Shown here in pieces: positions 22,263 to 32,403 of a DNA stretch of 64,000 nt. Each line of letters opens with the position of its first letter. The stretch's first letter is position 1. The position numbers and the translations under genes were made by a program. The stretch covers positions 2,190,265 to 2,254,264 of the forward strand of contig JBCNJP010000019.1 in assembly GCA_039602395.1 (NCBI GenBank), in the 5' to 3' direction. The notes beneath the pieces were generated by a model. It made no database searches. It was not told the origin of the DNA and saw only the letters and a program-made list of their open reading frames with translations. This DNA is from Deinandra increscens subsp. villosa (lineage: Eukaryota; Streptophyta; Magnoliopsida; Asterales; Asteraceae).

Positions 22263-22801
22263 TTAACTAAATGATTAACACACAATGTTATTTTCTTCAT
22301 CATTAATGGTCAAATATGATATATTTTTGCTTCATTTTTCATTACTAATTTTTATAATTTCATACTTTGTTACTACAGCTTCTATAAATTCATTTCATGT
22401 TTATAATTCTCATTTTTTATAACAACTCTATTAATTCATTTTCATGTTTTAATTCTCGTTTTTATTACGACGTTAATTTGTGTCATTTCCAATATACTCT
22501 TGCGGTATTCTATCATCTACGTTCCAGTATCTAACTATAGGATATATATACATATTTTTCTATACATATTTAAATAGGTAAATCGGTCAATGTTATCACT
22601 TATCACCACAACCACTAGCTAGTGCAACAAACTATTTGGTTACACTAAAGAGAGCTAGTCATGTATCATGATTGCAACTATAGCGAGTTACTTATCATTA
22701 TAAATACAAATAAAACTCACAAGTATATGAGTATAAATACAAATAAAGATCTACAAATATATGAGTATAAATACAAAGTTTATTTCCCGTTATATAACTA
22801 C
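22263..22801. other. AT-rich intergenic DNA
   Basis: No gene was seen. It holds the 3' flank of the chitinase gene, including a near-duplicate 'TATGAGTATAAATACAAA' (22727 and 22761). Confidence 0.5.
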
Positions 22802-24894
22802 CTAGCACCGAAGATTATCGCCTGGTGCAACTCCAAGTTGGTCACAATATTGAGTGAAGTATTGGACTCGAGAACTTACGGTGGCCGCATTGCCACCGTC
22901 ACATTCCATTCCATTTATAGCGCGAATAGTAGCTCCAAACCCTTGATCGGAAAGTATGATCGAGTGGACATTGTTCATCCAGAACCACAAGGCGGTCCGG
23001 AAAGAGATGACCGGATCTGTGGCCACGATTTCGGGATTGTTGACCCCGTCGAACCCTATGCTCCTACCGGCGGGACCGTAGTTGAAGTTCCATGACAATT
23101 GGATTGGACCTCTACCGTAGTAACCCTTGCTAGGGTTGCATGGATATTGAGTGTTGTTTTCGTCACAGTAATCTCTTGAAGGGCCGTTTATTTCTTCAAT
23201 GAAGCAAAAATCTATCATAACATAAACTAATGTTAGTCATGGTATAATCTGTGTATTCTTTTTTATATATAGCTACTTAGATTTTTAGATGAATTAAATG
23301 CATAAGAATATTTCATATTAAATATCTATTTAAGCGGTTCGTTTTATTGACTTGAAACGATAACTTTTTTTTAACGGAAAATATTTATTTACACTAAATA
23401 TAGTACCATTATCAGGGTTTGAACACATGACCTCCAACTAAAAGGGACAAACCTCTACCAAATAGGCTAGTCCCTATTCCGTTTCTATGAATCGGCCACC
23501 TTGTAATAACATGGACATGCTATATAAACAAAACACAAGGCAACAAGCTAGAGTAACTTACTAATCCAATAGCCACACATCATGTGTAGCATCGGGGATG
23601 CTATGTGGCGAGCACAAAAATATATACTTTTTAGCTAAACTGAACTAACTTAATACATAATTTGTTTATCTAATTGGTATAGTTATTTGAGTTTAACAAA
23701 TCAGTATATGTGTTGATGGTTTACATTTATATTTTATTAAAAATAGTCGTGTAAAATATCTTTTTGTTTTAAGCGTTTTGGTCGTTACATTTTTTTATTT
23801 TCGTTCTCTTTATGTAGCGTTATACAAATGCAACAGTTTTATTGTGTAGCGCGGGTTGCAAGATCTAGTTTTTATGTATTTGTGAAAACTAACAAAAAGC
23901 ATCAAATAAAGTTAAGTACTTAAGTTAGTGTTATGTCATAGTAACGAGAATAGTTAAAGAAACTTAAACCATAATGACAAATATATATGCCAAAAATTCT
24001 CATTTAAAACCGAAATGATTAAAATGACAAAATCAAGTGGACGAAAAACGACGTTTAACTCTAATTTTATTTGTTATAAAATTTTCAATTATTTATGTAA
24101 AATAATAATATAAAAATAGTTAAATATATTCGTTTCAAAATCATTTAATATCTTAATTAAACTATTAAACTATGAAAAGTATATAATGCACTTGTACAAG
24201 CTAGTAATGAGAAAGAGACACGGAGACAAACATGTGGTTACATACATGTCTTTGTGTATTACATTTAAACCAATAGATACAAATCTCAAAGGTATTATTG
24301 ATTTTAAAATAAAGATTATGTTTCTATATATGTGTATAATTTTTTAACTTAAGTTAATAACGTATTTATGTATTTATAAATGATTTAAAAGGAGCAATCA
24401 GAAATATTAGTTTATATATTTTACCTAATTTATATTTGCTATTTGCATATAACTAATAATAAATGTTATGATCATATAAAGTAGAAAATGGTCTTACGTC
24501 CAGTCTCATGGGTAACATGTGCAAAGAAAGCTGCAATCTCCCTCCTTGAATCTTCTTCCGAACCAACTCTACCAAACTGGCCATAGTTTTCGAGGGCTTC
24601 AAGGAAGGCGGCGCGTGTATAAAACCCTCTCCCTTCACAACTAGCGTCCGATTGGTCCACAATCCCATTAAAAAATGCATCCGTCACGATGCTTCCAACA
24701 TCAACATCGCTTGTCGGAGGGGGCAAGAAACACGCCCCTTCTTGACAGCCTGCTCCACAGTATGCCTCGCTGCTGCCACAAAAACCAAACTGGCTGCAGC
24801 ACAAGTCTGGGCTGCAGCCACAGTTTTGGGCAGCGGAGTTGAGGACTCCTGCCAAAAGTAGACAGAAGAGTATGAGGATTCTGAAAGTTTTCAT
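22802..24894 (-). CDS. class IV chitinase (GH19) with hevein domain
   Basis: Exon 1 is 24498-24894 and exon 2 is 22802-23211, separated by a 1286-bp intron (donor C/GTAAGA, acceptor GATAG/AT). The joined frame gives 268 residues, the usual class IV length. Residues 1-23 are a signal peptide. Residues 24-56 are a hevein chitin-binding domain with all eight Cys (NCGCSPDLCC, then GFCGSSEAYCGAGC). A short Pro linker (LPPP) follows, then the GH19 domain. HVTHETGH carries the catalytic Glu130 and IEEING the second acidic residue; KGYYGRGPIQLSWNFNYG is also present. It hydrolyses beta-1,4 GlcNAc chains in fungal walls and is secreted. The lack of a C-terminal extension suggests an apoplastic location. 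A palindromic W-box pair lies upstream. A broken paralogue is at 29298. It looks functional. Confidence 0.95.
23500..23868 (+). mobile_element. Helitron-type 3' end inside the chitinase intron
   Basis: The segment ending 'GCGCGGGTTGCAAGATCTAG' before T (23868) has the GC-rich stem plus CTAG end of Helitrons. Its last 100 bases resemble 30990-31104 ('GTTATACAA.TGC.ACAGTTTT'). The left border was not found, so the start given is arbitrary. It accounts for part of the large intron. Confidence 0.45.
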
Positions 24895-24936
24895 GGTGGT
24901 TTGTTTGATTTAGTTGGTTAGAGGTGTTAGATGTGG

Positions 24937-24943
24937 ATTTATA
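24937..24943 (-). promoter_or_regulatory. TATA box of the chitinase gene
   Basis: The minus strand reads TATAAAT, 43 bases before the start codon, so the leader would be very short. The block is conserved in the truncated paralogue (around 29340-29348). Confidence 0.6.
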
Positions 24944-25026
24944 GGGTGTGTTGAATGATAATAAAGTGTGGACATGTGAAAGTGGATATGGAAAAACGGT
25001 GTCGTTTGGTTGAATTTGTATGTAAG

Positions 25027-25039
25027 TTGACTTTGTCAA
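25027..25039. promoter_or_regulatory. palindromic W-box pair upstream of chitinase
   Basis: TTGACTTTGTCAA holds two TTGAC cores facing each other with a 3-bp spacer, about 85-100 bp upstream of the TATA box. WRKY factors bind TTGAC cores, and clustered cores are common in pathogen-induced promoters. A further AAGTCAAAGG lies near 25098. Confidence 0.5.
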
Positions 25040-25262
25040 ATGTCGATCTATTGTGTTTGAAATATGGAAAGTTTGAAAAGGCAAAGTGGTTGAATTTTAA
25101 AAAGTCAAAGGTAACGAAAACAGTTGAATGCACCTTTAACGGCTCCACATCCTACGCTTGATACACGGAAAGCTTAAGCCAATGAATGCATATAATTAAC
25201 GACCGATGTTTCATATCATCACGATAATGGGTTTCGAAATAACAAAGGTGTTAATCTAAAGA

Positions 25263-26064
25263 GGGATCCACCAAAGCCAAAGAATCACAAAATCATCTAT
25301 AGTCAAAAGTCTTTCTTCAATTGTCGCCTTAACCGAATCGTGAATAATGGCGTAGTTTGAAAGAAACCCCGATGGGACGGAAGTCAAAAATTATATCTAG
25401 GGTGGGATACTCAATACATATCAAGTTTTGTAAATAAAGTCGCGAAAATATGTACTTCTGAATGAAAAAACTAGAAAAACGTTTCTAAGTTGCGCTAATG
25501 ATCTAGAAGTCTCGAGGATCCCGGCCCCAACTATTGAAGTTTTTGGACAGATGAGTAACACTCAAAATAAAAAGGTCTTTGAATGTCCTATTCGTTCTTG
25601 TTTTCTTTCAAATTTTCCGATTCAAAATGTTAATTATGACCAAAATTACTCCAATGTAAAGATAAAGATGTTAGATGCATGATTCAAAATACATATTCAC
25701 AAAACTCAAATCTACAAGATGTAGACCAATACCATCCTTATCTTTCATTATCTTCACTAGTATTTTCATTTCCTATTTATGGATAGTTCAAAATACATAT
25801 TCACAAAACTCAAATTTACAAGATGTAAACCAATACCATCCTTATCTTTCATTATCTTCACTAGTATTTTCATTTCCTATTTATGGATAGTTGAATCCAA
25901 AACGTAATGTAAGATTATTCGTAATGATCACCATGTCATTTTCCAATCTTTTACTTTTTTTCTTGTCATCTTAAACTTACATCACCATAAATAGTTATTA
26001 CGAATATTGAAGAAAGACTTTTGACTCGGGATGATTTTGTGATTTTTTGGCTTCGGTGGATCCC
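25263..26064. mobile_element. 802-bp element with ~65-bp inverted ends
   Basis: The left arm GGGATCCACCAAAGCCAAAG (25263 on) and the right arm (ending GGTGGATCCC at 26064) are inverted copies over about 65 bp. They share CACAAAATCATC and AAAAGTCTTTCTTCAAT. No clear target duplication was found and no transposase is present. The interior holds a 104-bp tandem repeat. Confidence 0.65.
25683..25890. repeat. 104-bp tandem duplication
   Basis: Two units, 25683-25786 and 25787-25890, are nearly identical (for example CTACAAGATGTAG versus TTACAAGATGTAA). Confidence 0.9.
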
Positions 26065-26689
26065 ACTTTTTTTTTTAATCAATAATTTGGTTAATTATAT
26101 TAAAAAAGAACAATAATTACAAATAGGTGGCAGTAAACGACAACAAGCTGCGTCGCAAACCTCTTTATATTAACGCTTTTGCTATTTCAAAATTGGGTTA
26201 TCGTAAATTCGTAATGATATAAACCGTCGGTTGTTATATGCATTTTATTGGCTTAAGCCAGTGAATGCATATAACGCCGGATGGTTACAATGATTATGAT
26301 AACCGAAAGTTCAAAATAGACAGGCCTGTTTTCCCGATGGGCCATGTTTTATAGGGGCCAAAAATTACACATTTGTTGGGAAATATCGGAAAACAAATGA
26401 ACGTGACCACAACTTGTCCGGAAGCTGGAATGGATTTTCTTCACGTAATTCTTATAAAACTATTTTGTATTCAATTAATTCTTTGTGGTGCCTCAAGTAC
26501 AAAGGCATATGGTCCTTAAATAGGACTCTTAATCGAGTAATACTAGATTTTCTAAACCAACCTAAAGCCTCACAATCTGGCCAACATTTGACTTAACCCA
26601 TCTAACTTTGATCAAATTCTATCACTTTAAAACTTACGTCAACTATTAAACAATTAATAAATAAACTAACTAGCAATATTATATAATAT
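26065..26689. other. intergenic DNA
   Basis: No gene was seen. 'GCTTAAGCCAGTGAATGCATATAA' near 26252 repeats, in the same orientation, a phrase near 25171. Confidence 0.45.
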
Positions 26690-28761
26690 AACAATTCCCA
26701 AACCTTATGTGTACACTGGATGGCAACTGTTCAAGCCACGTAGATATATTTCTCTCATTTATCTGCCTTATTTCTTTTTGATTCATTTTAGGATTTGAGA
26801 CTTTTAAAAGTCTTTGCCGTCTCTCCTCTCTTATTCTGCTACTCCATCTTAACCCTAGATCCATGGCTCTCAAAGTTGCTTGCATCGATCTCTCTCTATG
26901 GTTTCCGTCGTTGGTGCTCCGGTGACGTGGAAGCGACAACTTCGTTACTCCGTTCCCGTTGAGGCAACGACGTGTACATCGACCTTTGTCTTTGTCGTGG
27001 GTTCTGGATTCCGTCGTCGATGCTTCGGTAATGTGGAAACGACGGCTTGGTTGCTTTGTTCCCGTTGATACAACGGCGTGTGCAGCGACCTTTGTTTTTA
27101 TCGGTTTCGCTTTTGGGTTCTGGATTCCGTCATCGATGCTTCGGTGATGTGGAAACGACGGCTTGGTTGCTCTGTTCCCGTTGATGCAACGGCGTGTACA
27201 ACGACCTTTGGTTTTTTCGATTTCGCTATGTTTAAGCTATGATGTCGTAGCTCCGTTGAAGGTACGAATGTATTGTTGATGTTTTGCTGGATCTTTTTTT
27301 ATGCTTTTGGGATCTTTCAGATCTGGGAGTTTTTTGGGATTTCGACCGGCACATTTGCGATTTGGTTACGATATTGTTGCAGGGTCGATTTTCTGTTTGC
27401 TTTTGGGTTTTTAATAACCTATGATGTCGTTTTTGGTCTTATGATTTTGATGTTGGATCGATTTTATGTTTGGTTTTTGGTTCTTAATAGCCCGGATCTA
27501 ATACTTTCTTGGATTTTCTGTTTGATTTTGGGATTGCTTTTTAGCTCCAAATGTTGTTGTTTACAGAAGGCTGATGAACTTCCTTTTGGACAGTGAAACG
27601 ATTTAAAATACTTGAATTTACCCTCTTTTTGGTTTCACATTTTGGCCACTGGTGGTCTACAGAGAGTCTTCCTTCTGAATAGAGCGATTATGGCGATGAA
27701 AGTATCGTTGTCTATGTTGGGTTGGCATTCTTGATGGTTGAGGCAATGATTAAAATTTTCTGAGCCCTTTGTTACTTTTGAATCTTATCTTGGTTGAAGT
27801 TGGATGATAATTTGTTCGATCAAATTTGGTTGTCTTTGTTTTTACTTGATAGTTGGTTGGTGTTCTTGAAGCTTCATGAGAGGCAATGATGAAATTAATT
27901 CGGTGATGTGGCTTGGTATTCTTGATGACTGAGGCAATGATTTTTCTAAGCCCTTTGTTGCCATTGAATCTTATCTTGGTGAAAGTTGTCTTATAATTTG
28001 TTGGATCAAAGTTGGTTGTCTTTGTTTTTACTTGACAATATATTTAAAAGAGGTAAAAGAAGAGGTATATCTTATGTAAATAGTATGCCTTCAGTTTCTG
28101 TTTAATTACTACTATTTTCTGATCTTGCTCTTTACTTAATTTTAAGATCTTACATGAGTCCATTACGCCAACTTTAAGATCTTTTAAATATATTTGTAAC
28201 TGTAATGCTGAATTTATGTCTTATTGTAGGTCTGTCTAGAAGACTTATAAAGTTCAGATATATTTTTCATGTCAACAAATTTGTAATCTATTTATCATGG
28301 AATCATTGCCATGTTACATGAGTCCATTACGCCAACAGGTGCGCTATTGCCATTTTACCCGATTAGCAAGATCCATTGCCTTATGTTGCATGTATATTTT
28401 ACGAGCACAAGCCAAACTGAAGTGGACAAAAGATTAAGATGGCGCTTTTTGTTCATGCAGATCAACACCAGATGTGTTATAGTGTTCATGTCTACATGGT
28501 CATGTATAGTGAAAACTAGATAATATTTCAATTTATTTGTAGTTTAATTTTCCTTTTAAATAGATTGAGCTAATATTAAAGTTTGTCTTTGTGGTTTATA
28601 TTAAAGTTTTTGAAATGTACCGGTTATAAAAAAATTCATCAAGACAAACGCATGATTTGCACACTTTAAAAGTCCGTCGTTTATATACTTTGAAAAACAT
28701 ATCACTCTATACTTTGGAAAAAACATTCGCCGCCCCGCAACGCGGGCGGGTCTTTTTTCTT
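26690..28761 (+). mobile_element. probable Helitron with gene 5' region and internal repeats
   Basis: The right end has a GC-rich hairpin CCCGC-AAC-GCGGG (28735-28747) after AT-rich DNA, like the other Helitron 3' ends here, but the terminal tetranucleotide is not a clear CTRR. The left half looks like the 5' part of a transcribed gene ('AACCCTAGATCCATGGCTCT' at about 26852). It carries a threefold repeat at 26903-27230. The right half has another duplication (27715-27850 versus 27900-28035) and a repeated 'CATGAGTCCATTACGCCAAC' (28152, 28317). There are no intact frames. The left border is uncertain. Confidence 0.4.
26903..27230. repeat. three tandem units of ~106-116 bp
   Basis: Units start near 26903, 27009 and 27125 with TCCGTC(G/A)TCG(A/G)TGCT. 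Each contains GTGG AAACGACGGCTTGG-like and TTCCCGTTGA-like phrases. Confidence 0.8.
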
Positions 28762-28999
28762 GTTAATATCGAACTGAGTGTTCGAGATCAAGATCAACTT
28801 GTGTGAGTCAAAGGAAAGTTGTGTGCGAATTAAAGGCCTAAGTGGTCTTGTCTATGTGACTAAATCAAATATGAGACCTGTGTGATCGAATCAAGAACTT
28901 AGTGTTCTAACTTGTGTGAAAACGAGAAGATCAAGCATGTGTGAACTTAGTGATTGGACCTGTGTGATCCAGTGAAAAGAAACATGTGTGGTGTATTTT
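28762..28999. repeat. degenerate short repeats of TGTGTGA type
   Basis: Phrases such as 'ACTTGTGTGA', 'ACCTGTGTGATC' and 'ACTTAGTGTTC' recur about every 25-35 bases. This DNA replaces the 3' part of the truncated chitinase. It resembles repeat-rich retroelement termini, but the origin is unassigned. Confidence 0.45.
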
Positions 29000-29298
29000 G
29001 AAGAAAAAGGACCGCATGTATAAAACCTTATCCCTTCACAACCGGCACCTAATTGATCGAGGATCCCAATGAAGAACGCACCTGTCAAGATACTAGCAAC
29101 TGATACATCATTCGTGGGAGGTGGCAAGAAACACGAGCCTGCCTGGCAACCATCTCCACAGTACGCCTCGTCGTTGCCACAATAACCCCACTGCCTATAG
29201 CACAAGTTTGGACTACAACCGTAATTTTGGGCGATGGCGTTAAGGATTCCGTCTAAAAATACTCCGGCAACAATGATGAGGATCCCGGAAGTTTTCAT
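28891..29298 (-). pseudogene. truncated class IV chitinase paralogue
   Basis: The start at 29298 is homologous to the chitinase start at 24894, including the conserved leader 'CATGGTGGTTTGTTT'. Homology runs through signal peptide, hevein domain and the first GH19 helices to about 29003 (GCEGIRFYT). It then ends in unrelated repeat DNA and the frame stops at 28891, so the HETG active site and all later parts are missing. Two hevein cysteines are changed to Tyr (GCSPNLCYRQWGYCG; NY instead of NC). These correspond to Cys1 and Cys4, which pair in hevein. The frame is otherwise open. It could encode a secreted chitin-binding fragment without catalysis, but the structural damage favours a pseudogene. 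A hAT MITE sits 105 bp upstream. Confidence 0.85.
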
Positions 29299-29403
29299 GG
29301 TGGTTTGTTTTAGTTTACTTTGTGGAGTTGTTGATGTGGACTTATAGTGTGTTTGAAAATATGAAAACGATATCGTCTGGGTGGGTTGGATTGTACTGTA
29401 TCT

Positions 29404-29883
29404 CAATGTTTTAAAAACCGGTTCAACCGGTCCGGTTCAACCGCCAACCGGTTATCATACCGGTTTTTTAATCCCCGGTTTTTTGGACATAACCGGACCG
29501 TTTTGAACCGGGCGGTTTTCCGGTTTTTTCCCGGTTTTTTCCGGTTCAACCGGTTTTCTGACAGTTTTAAAAAATATATATTTTTTTAAAATTTATTGTT
29601 ATTTTTTATTATTTTTTAATAAAATTTATTGTTATTTTTTATTATTTTTTAAAGTTTAAAACTTATATATTCTTATGAAATACCAATTTGGTATTATTTT
29701 TTAGTGGACTATCATTGTATTTTAACTATTTTCATTGTGGTGTACAAATTTATTAACATTTTAATAAAAATATATATATAAATCCCCTAACCGGTTCAAC
29801 CGGCCGGTCTAACCGGTCCGACCGGTCGAACCGGCCCCGAAAAGTTTTCCGGTTCAACTAAAAAACCAGTTTTTAAAACATTG
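29404..29883. mobile_element. hAT-type MITE, 8-bp TSD
   Basis: The ends are CAATGTTTTAAAAACCGGTT and its complement, with dense AACCGG/CCGGTT palindromes near both ends. The 8-bp duplication CTGTATCT lies at 29396-29403 and 29884-29891. There is no frame. It lies in the promoter region of the truncated chitinase. Confidence 0.9.
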
Positions 29884-30007
29884 CTGTATCTTACTTTATC
29901 AAACGTGTTTTGTGTTTTAAATGTTAAGGTTTATAAAGGTAAATTTTATGCCAAAAAACGCATAAAAAGATCGGTTCGTGGAACGTTCAGTTCGTTTACA
30001 CATACAT

Positions 30008-30575
30008 AGGGATGGCTATGTGTCAGGCTTGAGTAATCTAAATTCTATACCCGTTTATAAAAGTGTGTCTCATACCCGATCCAAAACCCATCGAATATCT
30101 AGCGGGTATTTATCCATCGGGTATCAGGCATACCCGTGGGTTTCGGTTATGCCTGTTGGATGCCTATCCGGCTAACTATAATTTACATATATCATAATTA
30201 AAATAAAATATCTCAAATAATTACACATATATAAATTTCCAATTATATAAATCAAGTTTTTTTTTTAAAAAAAAAAACTCAGGATTATAAATATAAAATA
30301 AAAATAAGAATAGATAAATAAAGTCATAAGATATATACTTAAAATAAATAAAAATATATAGTGCGTATAGAATCGGGTAAACAGATATGTGTTATAGTGT
30401 AATCGGGTCGAGTAAATGGGTATCTCATCAAATCTCATACCCGTTTTGTACCCATGAAAAAAATTAAAAGTAATCTCATACCTGTATCCATACCAGGTTA
30501 CCCAACCCCATACATGTCTCATATGTGTCGGGTTTCGGGTATTTACGTCGGGTTCGAGTTTCATTGTCATCCCTA
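30008..30575. mobile_element. hAT-type MITE (AGGGATG ends)
   Basis: The left end is AGGGATGGC and the right end GTCATCCCTA. ACATACAT occurs at 30000-30007 and 30576-30583. The interior is rich in 'GGGTAT' and 'ATACCC' phrases in both orientations, typical of this MITE type. No coding potential. Confidence 0.75.
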
Positions 30576-31200
30576 ACATACATATCGGTGTAATTGTCTG
30601 TTGGTCATAACTAAGCAACCATGGCTGTTGTGTGTAGTCATGACTACAGGATCAGAGTTTTGCCAAAGCTCAAGTTTTGTCAAAATCACACTTGAGCTTA
30701 ACTGACATCGAGCTCAAATTGAGTCGAGCCTCATTCACAACCCTAGTAACATGAGTTTTTCGCAATTGATGTTAATGAGGTTTAATTATGCTACAATATA
30801 TATTTTACAAAGTTGAAAGATTTTACCATGTCTTTCAATTGTATGTTTTTTTTTCTTATTCTGCTAAATTATCAACTTTTAGACTTTTTTTTTAATCCGA
30901 AAACAAGTTTTAGCACATAAGTTTATGCTACAACCGTTTACCATGCATAAATTTTTTTAGGTGTAGTAGTGTAACATAGATTTTGGTTTGAAGCTTATTG
31001 GTCATTACACGTTTTTATTTCGTTTTCTTTACGTAAGGTTATACAATGCGACAGTTTTGTGTGTCAACATTATCCCCGCACCAACACACGGGTAACAAAT
31101 CTAGGTATGCCAAATCACAATGGTCTTTTGATCATATAGTTCACCACAAGGAATATGGAATTACATGATGTAGGGTTAATATCAATGATCATAAAGGTAA
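30576..31200. other. intergenic DNA with a Helitron-like 3' end
   Basis: No gene was seen. 30990-31104 ends 'CCCGCACCAACACACGGGTA' then ACAAATCTAG, a stem plus CTAG end related to the one at 23868. The left border is not visible. Confidence 0.4.
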
Positions 31201-32357
31201 GGAAAATTGGATTTAAATAATACCAGTTATCACTTATTGGCGAATAATAATATGAGTTTTAAGCGTGACCTACAATAATACCAATTTAACACCTGGGTGC
31301 TATCAGTGATACGCCGTCTAAATTGATTTAACGGTGTTAGTCCCATGCTGACGTGGCAAGTGTTGAAGGACTGGTTTTGTAATCTATTAAAGTAGAGGGC
31401 TGTTTTTTTAATTTCTTTAAACTTTTTCACTTTATTAAACATTTTATGAAAAAGAAAAGAGAAAAAAAAACAGCCCCCACCTTGTTCATCTTGTTAAACT
31501 GCCGGCCACCACCATCCATCCCGTAACCAGATCGCCGGAAAACCCTTTCATCTTAACGTCGCCGGAAAACCGAAGGGCAGCGGCGCCGCCACAGGCGCGC
31601 GCCGTTTCTCGGATGAAGCTCGCGGCCAACGCCGTCGTTGGAACCCTAGACGGGTGCGTACAGAAAAAGAAGACGAGCGGCGCCGCCACCGTCCTCGTCG
31701 GAACCCTAGGCGGGTTCGCGGCTGCGGCCGTCGCATCCTCCCCACCTTCGTTCACCGGACCTTACCCTCCTCCCCTTTCGTGTTTTCCTATTTTGGATTT
31801 GAAGCTTCTGTTTTACTGATGATTTATGTATCGTTTTTGGAATCGAGGGAGGAAATTGATGATCTGGTTATGTGAAATTGACTTTCTCTTCATAGTCTCT
31901 TCATAGGCTCTGGTTAATATTGGATCCCTAATTTGCTCAATTAGAATCAGGTAGCTAGTAATCATCATTTAGTAAGGTAATATGTTTGAAGTCTGATGGT
32001 GGCCGACGACGGTGAAGGCTGAGGCCGACGGCGGTGAAGGATGAGGCAGGCGGGGGTGAAGGCTGTTCATCTGTTCATCTCATCAATCTCAACCACGTTT
32101 TTTTCTTTTTCATAAAAAGGTTTAATTAAATAACAATTTTTAAAGAATTACAAATAAACCCTCTACTTTAACAAATTACAAAACCAGCCCCTTAAGATAT
32201 GCCACGTCAGCATGGGACTAACACCGTTAAATCAATTTAGACGGCGTATCACTGATAGCACCCAGGTGTTAAATTGGTATTATTGTAGGTCACGCTTAAA
32301 ACTCATATTATTATTCGCCAATAAGTGATAACTCGTATTATTTAAATCCAATTTTCC
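31201..32357. mobile_element. Pack-MULE-like element at the 3' end of DPH2
   Basis: The inverted repeats are about 197 bp (31201-31398 and 32160-32357) with few mismatches, starting GGAAAATTGGATTTAAATAA. They are flanked by a perfect 9-bp duplication TAAAGGTAA (31192-31200 and 32358-32366). The interior 31490-31760 is GC-rich and genic in character (ACCCTAG, GGCGCCGCC runs; the phrase GGAACCCTAG(A/G)CGGGT occurs twice, about 60 bp apart). No transposase is present. It ends 46 bp beyond the DPH2 stop codon, so it probably lies in or right after the 3' UTR. Confidence 0.93.
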
Positions 32358-32403
32358 TAAAGGTAAAGACAATAGAATTTGGAGAAATTTCAAATAATGG
32401 GAA

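Noticed and set aside
22661..23095. 144-residue plus-strand frame
   Set aside because: It is the antisense shadow of chitinase exon 2.
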